The notes beneath the pieces are model-generated. The model was not told the DNA's origin. It did no database searches and saw nothing but the letters and a program-made list of their open reading frames with translations. The translations under genes were made by a program, and so were the position numbers. From positions 1-64,000 of the forward strand of contig JAISZB010000292.1 in NCBI GenBank assembly GCA_031269465.1: a DNA stretch of 64,000 bases, given 5' to 3'. Positions 1 to 10,388 of the stretch are shown piece after piece (position 1 is the first letter of the stretch; the number at the start of each line of letters is the position of its first letter). The stretch is from Clostridiales bacterium. GTDB lineage: Bacteria > Bacillota > Clostridia > Lachnospirales > WQUN01.

Positions 1-404
1 CTGCCTTCCATATTTTTGCCGATTTTAGCGGAAATAAAACTTTAAATAAGTGATGGTTTCATCCTTAGTGGTGAAGCGAAGCTTCATAGTAGTTTATATG
101 AAAAGCAGTATAGTTGGAAAGCATCCTGAATAGAAGGCTCTCATGGCTCATTATTGAAAAGCTTTTGAATCTCCGCCTGATAGCTATTCTGAGGCGCGAC
201 GAATGCAGATATTTTAAGGTTTGTAGCAAAACGCTGAAAATCAGGTCACAAAATCTTAACTTTACGATGCTTAAGTATATTTGAGGTTTTTGCTTCCTAT
301 AAAGAGGTGATTTCCAAAGCAATCAGTATGTATCGATGGATCATTGTAAAATGAAATGCAGCGGATGCAGCCCGCTTGAAGAACCATAAGGAGACGCTGC
401 ATCA
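1..404. other. gene-poor left edge
   Basis: No convincing gene is seen here. Positions 54-113 carry a repeat fragment (GGTGAAGCG ... ending AAAAGCAGTATA) that has a partner at 38717-38775 ending AAAATCAGTATA. Both ends match the terminal sequence of the MITE-like family found elsewhere in the window. The open frame on the minus strand (65-322) has no ribosome site and no recognisable motif. Confidence 0.4.
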
Positions 405-581
405 TTGAATTTGTTAAAAAGCAACGAAAGGGACGCTCCCTATGGATCAATAGCGCTCAAGATCGCAGTGGAATGCGCCGTTTATTTTGCTACCTCCGAT
501 CAAGCTCCGAGAAGGGGGACAGCGAGCGACGTAGCGGGCTTGGGTGCCGCTTCGCGGAAAAAGGGAGAAGCGCGGGCGGCA

Positions 582-629
582 CGGCGCCTTCGCCTCCGCC
601 CGGCGCCTTCGCCTCCGCCCGGCTCCTTC
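582..629. repeat. 19-bp tandem direct repeat
   Basis: Two perfect copies of a 19-bp GC-rich unit (CGGCGCCTTCGCCTCCGCC) lie at 582-600 and 601-619, followed by a partial copy to 629. The unit is not a multiple of three, so a change of copy number shifts the reading frame. It sits where the N-terminal half of the following DUF4143-type gene should be, in a GC-rich patch unlike the AT-rich gene body. Confidence 0.8.
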
Positions 630-671
630 ACCATCGGCTTGCGCAGGCCTGGGGAAAGGCAAAACATCCCT

Positions 672-1373
672 ATGGCAGCTGTTGCATTTGATATTGCAAT
701 TTATAGCAATATTTTGGAGGGCAAGGAGCTGCCCGTTTCTCTTAAGGATATTTCAAGCAAGCCAAGCGAAGACATTGAGGGCATTGTAAAGTGGTTTGGC
801 ATATCCAAAATGATCGATTCTTCATTCATTACTACTACGCCATTTTTGAGGGAAGCAACATCACCTTATGTAAAGCTGTTTTTTACAGACATTGGATTCC
901 TTAGATACATGATCAGCAAAACCGCTGGTTTTGTCCTGGAGAGTGATGCTAGAGGTTTTTTGGCGGAAAACTTTGTGTTTTTGGCGTTGCGGGATTTGAA
1001 GCATCTGTTCAGCGATAAAAGCGTATGGAAATATAACTCCAAAGGTTTAAATGGAATCTATGAAGAATCTGACTTTATAAAATTCGCTTTAGGCGGACGC
1101 AAACGCATATTGATTGAAGTGAAAGACAAAAGGGGAGCAACTCCCACAGCTGACAAAGTTCTTGCTCGTGGAGAAGCCGATTACATCGTCAAAATTGCGG
1201 ATGCTGAAGCTAAGATCGGTGACACCAGCGCTGTTTTGCCCTTTTATGCCATGGATAGGCTAGCTGCGATTGTGGAGATGCTTGAAGCGGGCAAAATAGG
1301 CTTAAAAACACGTAGAATAGAATTCTTTGATTATTGCCTGGAAGAGTCAGCACTTCCTGATGAAGAACTATAA
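672..1373 (+). pseudogene. C-terminal remnant of AAA ATPase with DUF4143 domain
   Basis: The encoded 233 residues resemble the C-terminal half of the ATP-binding DUF4143 family. This includes the segment around KLFFTDIGFLRYMIS, the GFLAENFVFLAL segment and a nuclease-like ESDFI ... ILIEVKDK motif resembling the (E)xDF...ExK core. These proteins normally have about 380-420 residues with a Walker-type AAA domain first. That domain is absent: upstream is a GC-rich stretch with 19-bp tandem repeats whose translation is low-complexity Ala/Arg/Pro. The frame stays open back to 405, but I regard that part as noise. The ATG at 672 is the first methionine within the family-like part. No ATPase activity can be expected. 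The domain assignment is from motif memory, not a search. Confidence 0.55.
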
Positions 1374-1459
1374 ACCACGAATCTGCCAGGTACCGGGTTT
1401 TAAATTACTCATCGCACTTTGGCTGAATGGACAATATCAAACTGCTGCAATTCAACGTC

Positions 1460-1648
1460 TTACACAGGCTGTTCATCATTGAGAGCTTTTAAATATTGCA
1501 CAATCCATTTTTGCCAGACTTCTAAAAAATCGAACATTTCTTCATGAGGAGAGAATGCAATAACCCACTGAACATCAATCCATGCTTGGTGGAGATAAAT
1601 TAAGCAAACTTCATTCAGCCCTATAAGGGCATAAGTACAGCGTTGCCT
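1460..1648 (-). pseudogene. short C-terminal gene fragment, unknown family
   Basis: Reading the minus strand from about 1648 to the TAA at 1462-1460 gives roughly 62 residues of protein-like sequence (ALIGLNEVCLIYLHQAW ... WQKWIVQYLKALNDEQPV). It is rich in aromatic residues and shows no low-complexity bias. There is no start codon with a ribosome site, and the upstream side runs straight into the inverted repeat at 1664-1746. It is probably the tail of a gene cut by an insertion. I do not recognise the family. Confidence 0.3.
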
Positions 1649-1663
1649 AAAGGCATGGAAGAA

Positions 1664-1746
1664 CCAGCGCTATCGCGCCTAAAAGGCGAAAGGCGCAACA
1701 TGCCGCTAGCGCGCCTTTTAGGCTGGCGTCGCAAGTCCAGCGCTGG
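1664..1746. repeat. inverted repeat / structured element
   Basis: GCCTAAAAGGC at 1677-1687 is the exact reverse complement of GCCTTTTAGGC at 1713-1723. CCAGCGCT occurs on both outer sides (1664-1671 and 1737-1744). The whole 83 bp could fold into a nested hairpin. It borders the gene fragment at 1460-1648 and may be a small inserted element. No poly-T tail follows, so a terminator is unlikely. Confidence 0.45.
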
Positions 1747-2310
1747 CTGTCTCTAGAAGAGGCTTTCTTTTCCTGTTCTCGCCGCCACTCTCCTGATCCT
1801 TGATGCATTTCCTAGCGTGAGTTTCATGCTTTTTTGAAAAAAGCGCAACTGTTCAGACGACTCTATTTACATTGCTCTAAATGAGCGGTTACATAAATGA
1901 CATGCAGATTCACAAAGAGCTTTAGTCATACATTTCATGCGCCGCGCGAGGGCCGCCGAAAAAAAGCTGAAGTCCAAAGAGAGAAGCGCGCGGCGGAAGC
2001 TTGCGGAGGAAAACAAGACCGCCGCAGCATCGCAGATCCCGGAAAGGCGGCGGAGGCGTCCGGGGACAAGCAGGCCTGCGAGCTGGTCAAGCCTCATGCG
2101 GCTTGCTGGATCCAAATGGCTGCCTTGAATTGAGATATTGCAAGATCGCTCTGGTGTTCTTCCCAGCGCTCTCGCATCTATAAATATATCCATTTATCCT
2201 AAAGGACTCGGCACTGGCTTCCGGGTGCATCTAAAAACAAGCCGTTTGGAATGTTGCGTCAAGGACTATTTACGGCGCTGAAAAATCTATCTAATCAAAT
2301 CTAATAACAC
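1747..2310. other. intergenic, degenerate sequence
   Basis: No supported gene. A GC-rich, Arg/Ala/Lys-rich open stretch at about 1937-2128 (plus strand) looks like decayed coding sequence, but I cannot place it in a family and it has no ribosome site. Confidence 0.3.
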
Positions 2311-2340
2311 TTGACAATGTACACCCATTGGGCGTATAAT
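2311..2340 (+). promoter_or_regulatory. sigma-A type promoter of the toxin-antitoxin pair
   Basis: TTGACA at 2311-2316 and TATAAT at 2335-2340 are both perfect consensus hexamers separated by 18 bases. They lie 30 bases upstream of the antitoxin start at 2370. Confidence 0.8.
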
Positions 2341-2369
2341 ATGTATATATCGAATTGGAGGCGTTCAAT

Positions 2370-2684
2370 ATGGCAGAAACGAGATTAAGCGTTCGCGTAG
2401 ACAATACGACCAAGAGGAACGCAGAAACGGTGTTTAATGCGCTCGGAATGAATCTGAGTACAGGTATCAATATTTACCTGACTCGCGTCGCGCAGAGCAG
2501 GTCGATTCCATTTGCGCTCGAACTCGACAGCGACGACCCGCAAGATGCTCTTATGCGCAGCGCCGTCAAGTTGAAACTGAATAACGCCTTTGAAGCCGGA
2601 GCGCCTATAGCGTTGTTTGATGACGAACAGAATCGGCCGTATCTTGAATACCCGGACGGCAGGAGGGTCTATGAACTTGACTGA
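2370..2684 (+). CDS. RelB/DinJ-family antitoxin
   Basis: This is a 104-residue ribbon-helix-helix protein. The N-terminus (ETRLSVRVDNTTKRNAETVF) followed by NALGMNLSTGINIYLTRVAQ is the classical RelB/DinJ DNA-binding dimerisation fold, which usually represses its own promoter and neutralises a toxin. The ATG at 2370 is chosen because TTGGAGG (2355-2361) sits eight bases before it and a perfect promoter lies just upstream. The last 14 bases overlap the downstream kinase gene, as is typical of co-translated antitoxin-toxin pairs. RelB/DinJ proteins normally pair with RelE/YafQ RNases, so the zeta-type partner here is less usual. The frame appears intact although its partner is broken. Confidence 0.85.
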   Translation: MAETRLSVRVDNTTKRNAETVFNALGMNLSTGINIYLTRVAQSRSIPFALELDSDDPQDALMRSAVKLKLNNAFEAGAPIALFDDEQNRPYLEYPDGRRVYELD

Positions 2685-3234
2685 CGCACCGAAGATTTTA
2701 GTGTTTGCGGGACCGAACGGCTCCGGCAAAAGCTCTGTAGCTTCGGTGTGGCAAACAATCGGATTGTACATCAACGCCGATGACATCAAGGCTAAGCGCG
2801 GTTCGACCGACATTGAAGCGGCGTAAGAAGCGCAACGGCTGCGTGAGCACTGCATTGCCGAACGCCGTTCGTTTACGTTCGAGACCGTCCTTTCAACCGA
2901 CCGCAACATTGATTTGATTGCGAGAGCAAAGGCGGCAGGGTTCCACATTGAGGGCGTGTTTATTCTGACGGCAAACGCGGAGTTAAACGTGTTCCGTGTT
3001 CGGAGTCGCGTACTGAATGGCGGTCACAGCGTCCCTCCTGATAAGATTCGCGGCCGGTACGCGAAATCACTCGCCAATATCCCGCGATTGCTCTCGTTGT
3101 GTGATGTATTCCGCATAGTGGATAACACGCGCGAGCCGGAGACGGTCTTCGTCAAGGACTCCGCCGGAACGCAAATCCGAGCTAGCCGCTACTGGTCGGG
3201 TTCGGCAATCGAGAAACTGACAAGCGGGGAATAA
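2671..3234 (+). pseudogene. zeta-type kinase toxin, interrupted by an in-frame stop
   Basis: The product would be about 187 residues. It starts with a P-loop (KILVFAGPNGSGKSSV) and INADDIK, as in zeta toxins and related P-loop kinases, which phosphorylate UDP-N-acetylglucosamine or similar substrates. After residue 51 the codon at 2824-2826 is TAA. The same frame then continues with SFTFETVLST and further family-like sequence to 3234 without any shift. CAA (Gln) to TAA is the simplest explanation, since the next codons read EAQRLREH. The ATG at 2671 follows AGGAGGG at 2661-2667 and overlaps the antitoxin end. Unless the stop is read through or is a sequencing error, the toxin is inactive. Confidence 0.75.
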
Positions 3235-3260
3235 TGAAACTCATTTGCTTATAGGTAAAG

Positions 3261-3288
3261 GCGCGGGATAAACCCCGCGCTTTTTTTT
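3261..3288 (+). terminator. rho-independent terminator
   Basis: GCGCGGG (3261-3267) pairs with CCCGCGC (3274-3280) and is followed by eight T residues (3281-3288). It lies 27 bases after the toxin stop. Confidence 0.9.
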
Positions 3289-3376
3289 CAAAATATTTTT
3301 CTCGAAGTGAAGCCTCGTGGAGTTGTTCCTGTCTTTATGGGTGAAGGCGCCTAAGCAAGACGAAAGGAGCCAAAGA

Positions 3377-3496
3377 ATGAACGGCGCGGAAATCATTGAG
3401 CGATTCTGGGGACGCTCGGAATCTGCGATAAACGTGGTCAGGGAAAATCTTCAACTTGCTATGATTCGACAAAGGCTGGCTATTAGCAAGCTCTAA
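3377..3496 (+). pseudogene. small ORF, possible N-terminal fragment of a sigma-70-like factor
   Basis: Thirty-nine codons start at an ATG seven bases after AAAGGAGC. The sequence GAEIIERFWGRSESAI resembles the first helix of a common clostridial sigma-70 family that begins with residues like IIELYWQRSE(D)AI. The rest of such a protein is absent and the frame ends after NVVRENLQLAMIRQRLAISKL-type sequence. It may be a truncated remnant with its ribosome site preserved, or a chance likeness. Confidence 0.3.
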
Positions 3497-4313
3497 AGCT
3501 CCATGGAATTTGCTTGGATCGAGGAGGGTGAGCAAAATTCGTTGTTAAATTCCATAAAATCATTCTTTACGCATGCCAAGTAATTAAGGCCGAGAATGGA
3601 TTTTCATTTTTCGAAGCCACAAACCGTGAAATATGCCACTAAAACCTCTTTTTTAAGCTCCGCAAACGGCGCAGTTTCGAGCTTAAGTGCATTTTTCACA
3701 AGAGTGAAATTTGCCCTCTCTTGAAATCAGCCAAGAATGGCTCAATGGCTGGTTTCAGGGCATTTTTCAACGCTCTGATAAAATGCCCCAGTTTTTTGGA
3801 ATTTGCCCCTGTCCATGAAAAGCAGGTTCCTAAAACCCATGGCGATTTCGCATATTAATTGTGAATTATTACGCAATTTCTTCCCGAACCCCAGTTTTAT
3901 TTTGTGACATTGCTCCGCTAAGCGTCTTAACAATCTCTCTTTCCGCAACCATCCAGCGCATGTCGGTAGCGTCCAAGGCTGGAGCTTGTCTTTGGCGGGT
4001 TACGGGGTGGGCATGCCAGGTGAACCCTCTCAGCCGCGCACGTGCATAGCACCGCCAGATTGCGTTTCCCTAAAGCGCCCCTCACAGCGCAAGCCAGCAT
4101 TCCACTGCTGGCACTTGTCGCGAATAAACAGCCCTCAAAAACCATGCGAAGGCTGCCCGTCTCGAGGCGATGCCGGGGTTGCAAAGGCTTTGCCGAAACT
4201 GAAAATGGATATCCTCAAGAAATGGCTTAGGCGCGCTTCGGCTCACCCCGCTCCGGAAATTGCGCCGATGTGCTCCGGGCTGGCGGCGTTGCGCAGGATG
4301 CCTCATAGAGCCT
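3497..4313. other. gene-poor stretch with hairpins
   Basis: No gene can be supported. Positions 3724-3757 form an inverted repeat (TGAAATCAGCCA / TGGCTGGTTTCA). A minus-strand frame at 3742-3948 ending in CPETSH might be the tail of a transposase, but I cannot confirm this. The remainder is GC-rich decayed sequence. Confidence 0.3.
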
Positions 4314-4416
4314 CTAGTGCTGTCGCTCTTAATTGCGCTATATGATTTTAGCTTGTGAAATCCGCAATTATAGCCAAATAGGAGAGTAGCGCATTTAAGA
4401 CTGTCTTCAGTAGAAT
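4314..4416. mobile_element. MITE-like element with CTAG ends (degenerate copy)
   Basis: CTAGTGCTGTCGCTCTTAAT at 4314-4333 is mirrored by a degenerate reverse complement (GCGCATTTAAGACTGTCTTC) near 4390-4409. The same element, with better-preserved ends, occurs at 31490-31595. It is about 100 bp long with no coding capacity. This copy has lost its exact right end. Confidence 0.55.
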
Positions 4417-4458
4417 GCGTCCAGGAGCGCTGCTTTGATCGTCGGCTTAATTTACGGC

Positions 4459-4566
4459 TATACCGCTTTTCATCAAATGTTCCTTTTTTGGAGCTTGACT
4501 GTCCATTGAGTGGGGCGATTGATATCGGCATTTTGCACTCACTGTATAATCAACAAAAAAAGGCAG
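4459..4566 (-). mobile_element. MITE-A copy, truncated, reverse orientation
   Basis: TATACCGCTTTTCAT (4459-4473) is the reverse complement of the right end of the intact MITE-A copy at 15484-15610. It is followed by the family's CCTTTTTTGGAGCTTGA and, further on, by CACTCACTGTATAATCAA. The opposite terminal repeat is missing. Confidence 0.65.
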
Positions 4567-4903
4567 ATCAGGGTTTTGTTTTGAAAAAATATTCACTAAA
4601 TGGGAGCAGGAATGCTAAAACTTTTCAGATTCTTTGGCAGGCATCGGGGCGCACTGGCCCCTTGTTTGAAAAAGGGCTTTTTTTGAGAGCCGAAGTTGCG
4701 TCAGGCGACGAGCGCCCTGCGGATGATCGCCTTGGACGACGCGCACGCGCTGAGAAGCCTGAAAAAGCCCTGGCCTTTGAATTTCCTTCGGTTGAAGAGA
4801 TAGCAGAATTCATTTAAATATCTTTGGAAATACTTGTCTCCGAGGCTGTGGAAGGCTCCGTTGACGGACGCCTTTTAATTGGTTGTTGCGGCATGCAGCA
4901 ATT
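4567..4903. other. unassigned open stretch
   Basis: A plus-strand frame stays open from inside the MITE-A copy to 4817. The translation is charged and unremarkable and has no ribosome site of its own. I see no recognisable domain and treat it as remnant sequence. Confidence 0.25.
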
Positions 4904-5520
4904 TTAGCTATCTGGATGCTCTATTATGTCATACTTTATTTGTTCAACTTTGAACAGGCCCTCAAGTTTCTTATAAGGGCTGAGGCATCGCTTTTTTATA
5001 GTCGAGCCTGGAGCGACGCCGCCGACGGCGAATTTTCGCGGATCCTCGCCTGAAACGCCGGTTGCGGCCTCGAGCCTGGCATATTGGGGATGATCAAGGG
5101 CGTCAAGCGAAAGCGCGGCCAAAGCCGGGGTTTTCGTCGCGCCTCCGCCTCGCTTGCCGCCTTTTTCGGAAGCGCCGAAATAGGCCTCGTCCATTTCGAC
5201 ATTTCCTGACAGAAGATATTTTTTATCGCGGCTCGGCATTCTCTCTCGGATTTTATGCATCATCAGCCACGCCGTCGAATGCGAGACTCCGACATCCTTC
5301 GACGGCTGAAGAGCGGCGCATATCGCGGAAAACGCTTGGGCGGCGGGGTGCGCGTCTTTTCGAATATCGCGCCCGCCGTCGCCCAAGCCTGGCGTCCGCT
5401 GGCGGAGCATTCATAAAGCGGATGCCTCCAGGTGGAAATAGTATAATAATGCTTTCCGCCGCAGCGCGGGCATGCGAACCCCTCCGGCGATTTTTCCTAA
5501 GAGCCAAGACGCAAAATATG
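4904..5520 (-). pseudogene. IS1595-type transposase relic
   Basis: The minus-strand frame 5410-4904 contains SHSTAWLMMHKIRERM, then LSGNVEMDEAYFGASEKGGK. This matches the helix and first catalytic Asp region (G-x-VE-x-DE) of IS1595 DDE transposases. Upstream, in other frames (5411-5520), lie pieces of the N-terminal zinc-ribbon part (a CPRCG-like segment next to YYYFHLE), so at least one frameshift is present. The segment after VSGEDPRKFA no longer resembles the family, and the later catalytic residues are not visible. No terminal inverted repeats could be identified. This is an inactive relic. Confidence 0.65.
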
Positions 5521-5561
5521 CGAATTTTGGGGCAATTTCTTTCCCGGCAAACATCATCATA

Positions 5562-5611
5562 ATATACTGATTTGCATTGAAAAGTGGTAGATTTGACTGC
5601 AAATCAGCATA
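5562..5611. mobile_element. MITE-B short copy
   Basis: ATATACTGATTTGCA at the left and TGCAAATCAGCATA at the right are inverted repeats of each other, enclosing about 20 bases. The same ends occur at 25109-25247. This is a minimal, internally deleted copy. Confidence 0.7.
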
Positions 5612-5890
5612 GTTGCGCTCAGTGTAAAGCCCGTGTCTGATATCATACCCGGATTGCAAGCGTTTGCGGTTATCCCTTTCCCGAAGGACATCATTTTTCC
5701 CGACAGTTCATAGGCCGATTTTCTCTCTGGCGCCGCGCCTCAACCCGAGGCATAACCCAACCCATTCCGGCGAAAAGGCCGCCCATCAGCCGGCGCCGCC
5801 ATGGCTGGCGCATCCTGGAACGCCATTTCAATGACTGGAGAAAAGGGAGGCGCAGCAAGTGGCAATCCCATGCCATGAACTGCAGCCCCC
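5612..5890. other. intergenic region between the IS relic and the regulator
   Basis: Nothing supported is seen here beyond GC-rich decayed frames. It lies immediately downstream (minus strand) of the regulator gene, and no clear terminator is visible. Confidence 0.3.
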
Positions 5891-6847
5891 CTACGTTTTC
5901 GCAATGATCTCTCCAGTCCGGGAAATGTCATACCCCCCGATTCCCCTGACCTGATCCAGAAATGACTTGGAAGTGAGGATCTCAAGCACAGCCTCCAGGC
6001 AGCCTTTGGGGGCTGAGTCCGGAATGACCAAGTCCAGGCGTTCCTGCTGAATGGATATGAAGTCGATGTTCTCAACCTGCCTGGCGCTCTTCTGGTTGCC
6101 GACCGCGGCGTCAGCCTCCCCCCTCGATACGGCGCTTGCCACTGCCATGTGCGACGTGTCGAATTTTTCATACCCTTTGATGTCTCTTCGGGATATTCCC
6201 CGCTTCTTCAGCGACTCATCAATTAGAACGCGGACTCCGCAGCCGATCTCGCGGTTTTGCATCGTCACCTCCGGCCGGGTCAGATCCTCCCACCCCTTGA
6301 TGCCCTTCGGGTTTCCTTTGGCGACGTAGAACCCCAGGGTGCGGTATGCGAGGTTGACAAGGGTGTAGGAAACGCCAGGCAGCAGGTGCCGGACGTAGCC
6401 GACGTTGTACTCGTCTGCCTCCCCGTCCCACAAATGGACGGAGGATATGGTCGCCTTGCCGTAGTACAGCTCCAGCAAGCCGCTGTAGCTCCCCACATAT
6501 GATCGCAGCGCCCTGAAGCCGTAAGGGGCCCGCAGCAGGCACTGCGTCAGGAGATCAAGAAGCATGTCCTGCCCGCAGATGATGATGTCGCCTTCCGGCT
6601 TGAGCGCGGGCGGAGGCGCTGGCGCGGGGGAAGCGTCAGGGGTGTGCAGCGCCCCCATCAGCCTCCCTGATGCGTCAGTGCGGGACTTGTTCTTGTAGTT
6701 TTCGATGTCCTGCAGATCAATGCGAACCTTCCGTCCTATCCTGTAAGAGGCCAATTCATTTCTCCGAATCAGTTCATACACGGTGTTCTTGGATATCTTG
6801 AGCATATTCGCCACATCTTGCACAGACAAGGGCCTGTTTTGCTCCAT
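5891..6847 (-). CDS. HTH regulator with PBP-like (molybdate/tungstate-type) sensor domain
   Basis: The protein has 318 residues. Residues 1-55 are an excisionase-type winged helix-turn-helix (SVQDVANMLKISKNTVYELI, then ASYRIGRKVRI). A Pro/Ala-rich linker of about 35 residues follows, then a periplasmic-binding-protein-like domain with the typical HLWDGEADEYNVGYVR, RTLGFYVAKGNPKGIKGW and GVRVLIDESL blocks. This domain is known from molybdate-responsive regulators and MoeA-associated proteins. The ATG at 6847 is chosen because AGGAGGGG sits seven bases before it; an upstream ATG in the same frame at 6904 lacks this. The gene is divergent from anfH across 337 bp with its own promoter. I infer that it senses Mo/W oxyanions and controls the anf operon, since Mo usually represses alternative nitrogenases. 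Ligand and target are not shown by the sequence. Confidence 0.8.
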   Translation of the reverse strand: MEQNRPLSVQDVANMLKISKNTVYELIRRNELASYRIGRKVRIDLQDIENYKNKSRTDASGRLMGALHTPDASPAPAPPPALKPEGDIIICGQDMLLDLLTQCLLRAPYGFRALRSYVGSYSGLLELYYGKATISSVHLWDGEADEYNVGYVRHLLPGVSYTLVNLAYRTLGFYVAKGNPKGIKGWEDLTRPEVTMQNREIGCGVRVLIDESLKKRGISRRDIKGYEKFDTSHMAVASAVSRGEADAAVGNQKSARQVENIDFISIQQERLDLVIPDSAPKGCLEAVLEILTSKSFLDQVRGIGGYDISRTGEIIAKT

Positions 6848-6908
6848 TGAATCCCCTCCTTTCCGACGGCGGAGCCAGGTTGCCAAAACACGCATGTTCA
6901 ACACATTG

Positions 6909-6937
6909 ATAATACCATTTTAAGAGCTGGTTGTCAA
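6909..6937 (-). promoter_or_regulatory. promoter of the HTH/PBP regulator
   Basis: On the minus strand TTGACA (6937-6932) and TATTAT (6914-6909) are spaced by 17 bases, 62 bases upstream of the ATG at 6847. The -10 region overlaps one arm of the inverted repeat described at 6913-6980, which fits autoregulation. Confidence 0.7.
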
Positions 6938-6980
6938 GTACTTATGCACATATTCTTGTATAGAATGATATTAAATGGTA
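6913..6980. promoter_or_regulatory. candidate operator half-sites in the regulator-anfH intergenic region
   Basis: TACCATTT at 6913-6920 and its exact reverse complement AAATGGTA at 6973-6980 lie in the divergent intergenic region, centre to centre 60 bp apart. The left arm overlaps the regulator's -10 box. An eight-base match can arise by chance in 340 bp, so the assignment is tentative. Confidence 0.3.
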
Positions 6981-7069
6981 CGTTGTTGAGTAAAATGAGA
7001 GGATAGAGATGAATATTGCCTTTGAAAAGACTGCATACTGATGAAATTCATATTATTTAGCAAAAGCTC

Positions 7070-7098
7070 TTGACAATTCGTATAATGAGACTTACAAT
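7070..7098 (+). promoter_or_regulatory. anfHp: promoter of the anf operon
   Basis: TTGACA (7070-7075) and TACAAT (7093-7098) are separated by exactly 17 bases, placing a start site near 7105 and an 80-base leader before anfH. A TATAAT at 7081-7086 also occurs but lacks a matching -35. No sigma-54 type GG-N10-GC promoter is apparent, so regulation is probably by a repressor rather than an AnfA-type activator. Confidence 0.65.
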
Positions 7099-7118
7099 AA
7101 AAATACAGAATGGTATGA

Positions 7119-8003
<885 letters not shown>

Positions 8004-8018
8004 GGAAGGATTCGGTGG

Positions 8019-8074
8019 ATATGCTGATTTTCATTGAAATTTAACTTAAAAGGAGCATTTAATGAAAATCGGTA
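8019..8074 (+). mobile_element. MITE-A minimal copy fused to the start of nifI1
   Basis: ATATGCTGATTTTCATTGAA (8019-8038) and AGGAGCATTTAATGAAAATC followed by GGTA (8051-8074) are the left and right ends of the MITE-A family with the middle deleted. The right end supplies an AAGGAG ribosome site (8050-8055) and an ATG at 8062 that opens a frame running into nifI1. The copy at 21814-21909 has the same arrangement in front of anfO. Confidence 0.7.
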
Positions 8075-8229
8075 AGCTGGAGCGGGATTCCGCCGCTCAT
8101 GGCGGTTTCAAAGCTCAAGGCGTGGACGGCCCCAGAGGGCCAGCCAGCCTGTTGGCAAACGCGAAAGCTTTCACCGATCCAAAGGAAAATCATTTGATTC
8201 TACGCAAAACCGCTGGGAGGCGATGGGCA

Positions 8230-8556
8230 ATGGTCATGGTGAGGGCTGTCGTACGTCCTGAGAAAGCGATGGATGTGCTGGCCGATTTGGCCGCCGCGGG
8301 CTTTCCGTCCGCAACGAAGTTCGATGTTTTCGGGCGCGGCAAGCAGAAGGGCGTTGTAGTGGGGGACGTCTACTACGATGAGATTCCGAAGGAAATGATA
8401 TTTTGCGTGGTTCATGACGAGGACAAGGAGGCTGTTGTCCAGACGATCCTGTCGGCGGCCCGGTCCACTCCAAACGGCGCATACGGCGACGGCAAGATAT
8501 TCGTGCACAAGGTAGCCGAGGCGTACACGATAAGCTCCCGGAAAGCGGAGCTGTAG
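8230..8556 (+). CDS. nifI1: PII-like nitrogenase regulator NifI1
   Basis: This 108-residue GlnB-family protein is encoded between the nitrogenase H and D genes, the classical position in anaerobes and methanogens. With NifI2 it binds dinitrogenase and inhibits it when ammonium is available (low 2-oxoglutarate, high ADP). The PII fold is visible from MVRAVVRPEKAMDVL through the T-loop FGRGKQKGVVVGDVYYDEIP to GDGKIFVHKV. The ATG at 8230 gives the family length and follows GGGAGG at 8215-8220. The frame is open back to an ATG at 8062 with an even better ribosome site (AAGGAG, spacing 6) supplied by a MITE-A end. Use of that start would add a 56-residue extension not known from the family. Which start is used cannot be decided from sequence. 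Confidence 0.9.
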   Translation: MVMVRAVVRPEKAMDVLADLAAAGFPSATKFDVFGRGKQKGVVVGDVYYDEIPKEMIFCVVHDEDKEAVVQTILSAARSTPNGAYGDGKIFVHKVAEAYTISSRKAEL

Positions 8557-8567
8557 GAGGTGGGCGC

Positions 8568-8966
8568 ATGAGGGAGATCATCGCCATCATCAGGATGGGC
8601 AATGTGGGCAAGACGAAGGCGGCGCTTGAGAAGGCTGGATTTCCAGGACTCACTTGCCGCAAGGTCCTGGGACGGGGCAAGAAGGCCGCCGATTACGTTA
8701 TGGCGTCAGGAAAGCCCGTGCTGAACGAAAACGGCGCTTTGAGCGGAGAGCTGGTTTCATTGGCGGCGCGCGTGGGGCAGATCCACACGCTGATGCCAAA
8801 GAGGCTCTTCACCATAATTGTCAGGGATGAGGACTCCAAGAGGGCCGTCGATGCCATCCTTGACGCGAACAGCACAGGAAAAGCCGGGGACGGTAAGATT
8901 TTTGTGATTGAAATAGATGAGGTGGTAGCCATCCGAACTCTGGAGCGGGGAGAGGGAGCTGTATGA
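8568..8966 (+). CDS. nifI2: PII-like nitrogenase regulator NifI2
   Basis: The protein has 132 residues, longer than NifI1 because of the extended T-loop region (ADYVMASGKPVLNENGALSG) typical of NifI2. The core begins MREIIAIIRMGNVGKTKAAL and ends with GDGKIFVIEIDEVVAIRT. It forms hetero-oligomers with NifI1 that switch off nitrogenase post-translationally. The start follows AGGAGGTGGGCGC directly, 11 bases after the nifI1 stop, so the two are co-translated. The presence of nifI genes beside an Fe-only enzyme implies that AnfDGK is also under ammonium switch-off. Confidence 0.93.
   Translation: MREIIAIIRMGNVGKTKAALEKAGFPGLTCRKVLGRGKKAADYVMASGKPVLNENGALSGELVSLAARVGQIHTLMPKRLFTIIVRDEDSKRAVDAILDANSTGKAGDGKIFVIEIDEVVAIRTLERGEGAV

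Positions 8967-10387
<1,421 letters not shown>

Positions 10388-10388
<1 letters not shown>

Noticed and set aside
582-629. CRISPR-like array
   Set aside because: The direct repeats are contiguous without spacers; no repeat-spacer structure or cas gene was seen anywhere in the window.
4082-4531. 149-residue minus-strand ORF
   Set aside because: It runs through two MITE-like elements, so the open frame is accidental.
7081-7086. TATAAT as -10 box of anfH
   Set aside because: It is only five bases after the TTGACA and has no other -35 at proper distance; TACAAT at 7093-7098 with 17-base spacing is better.
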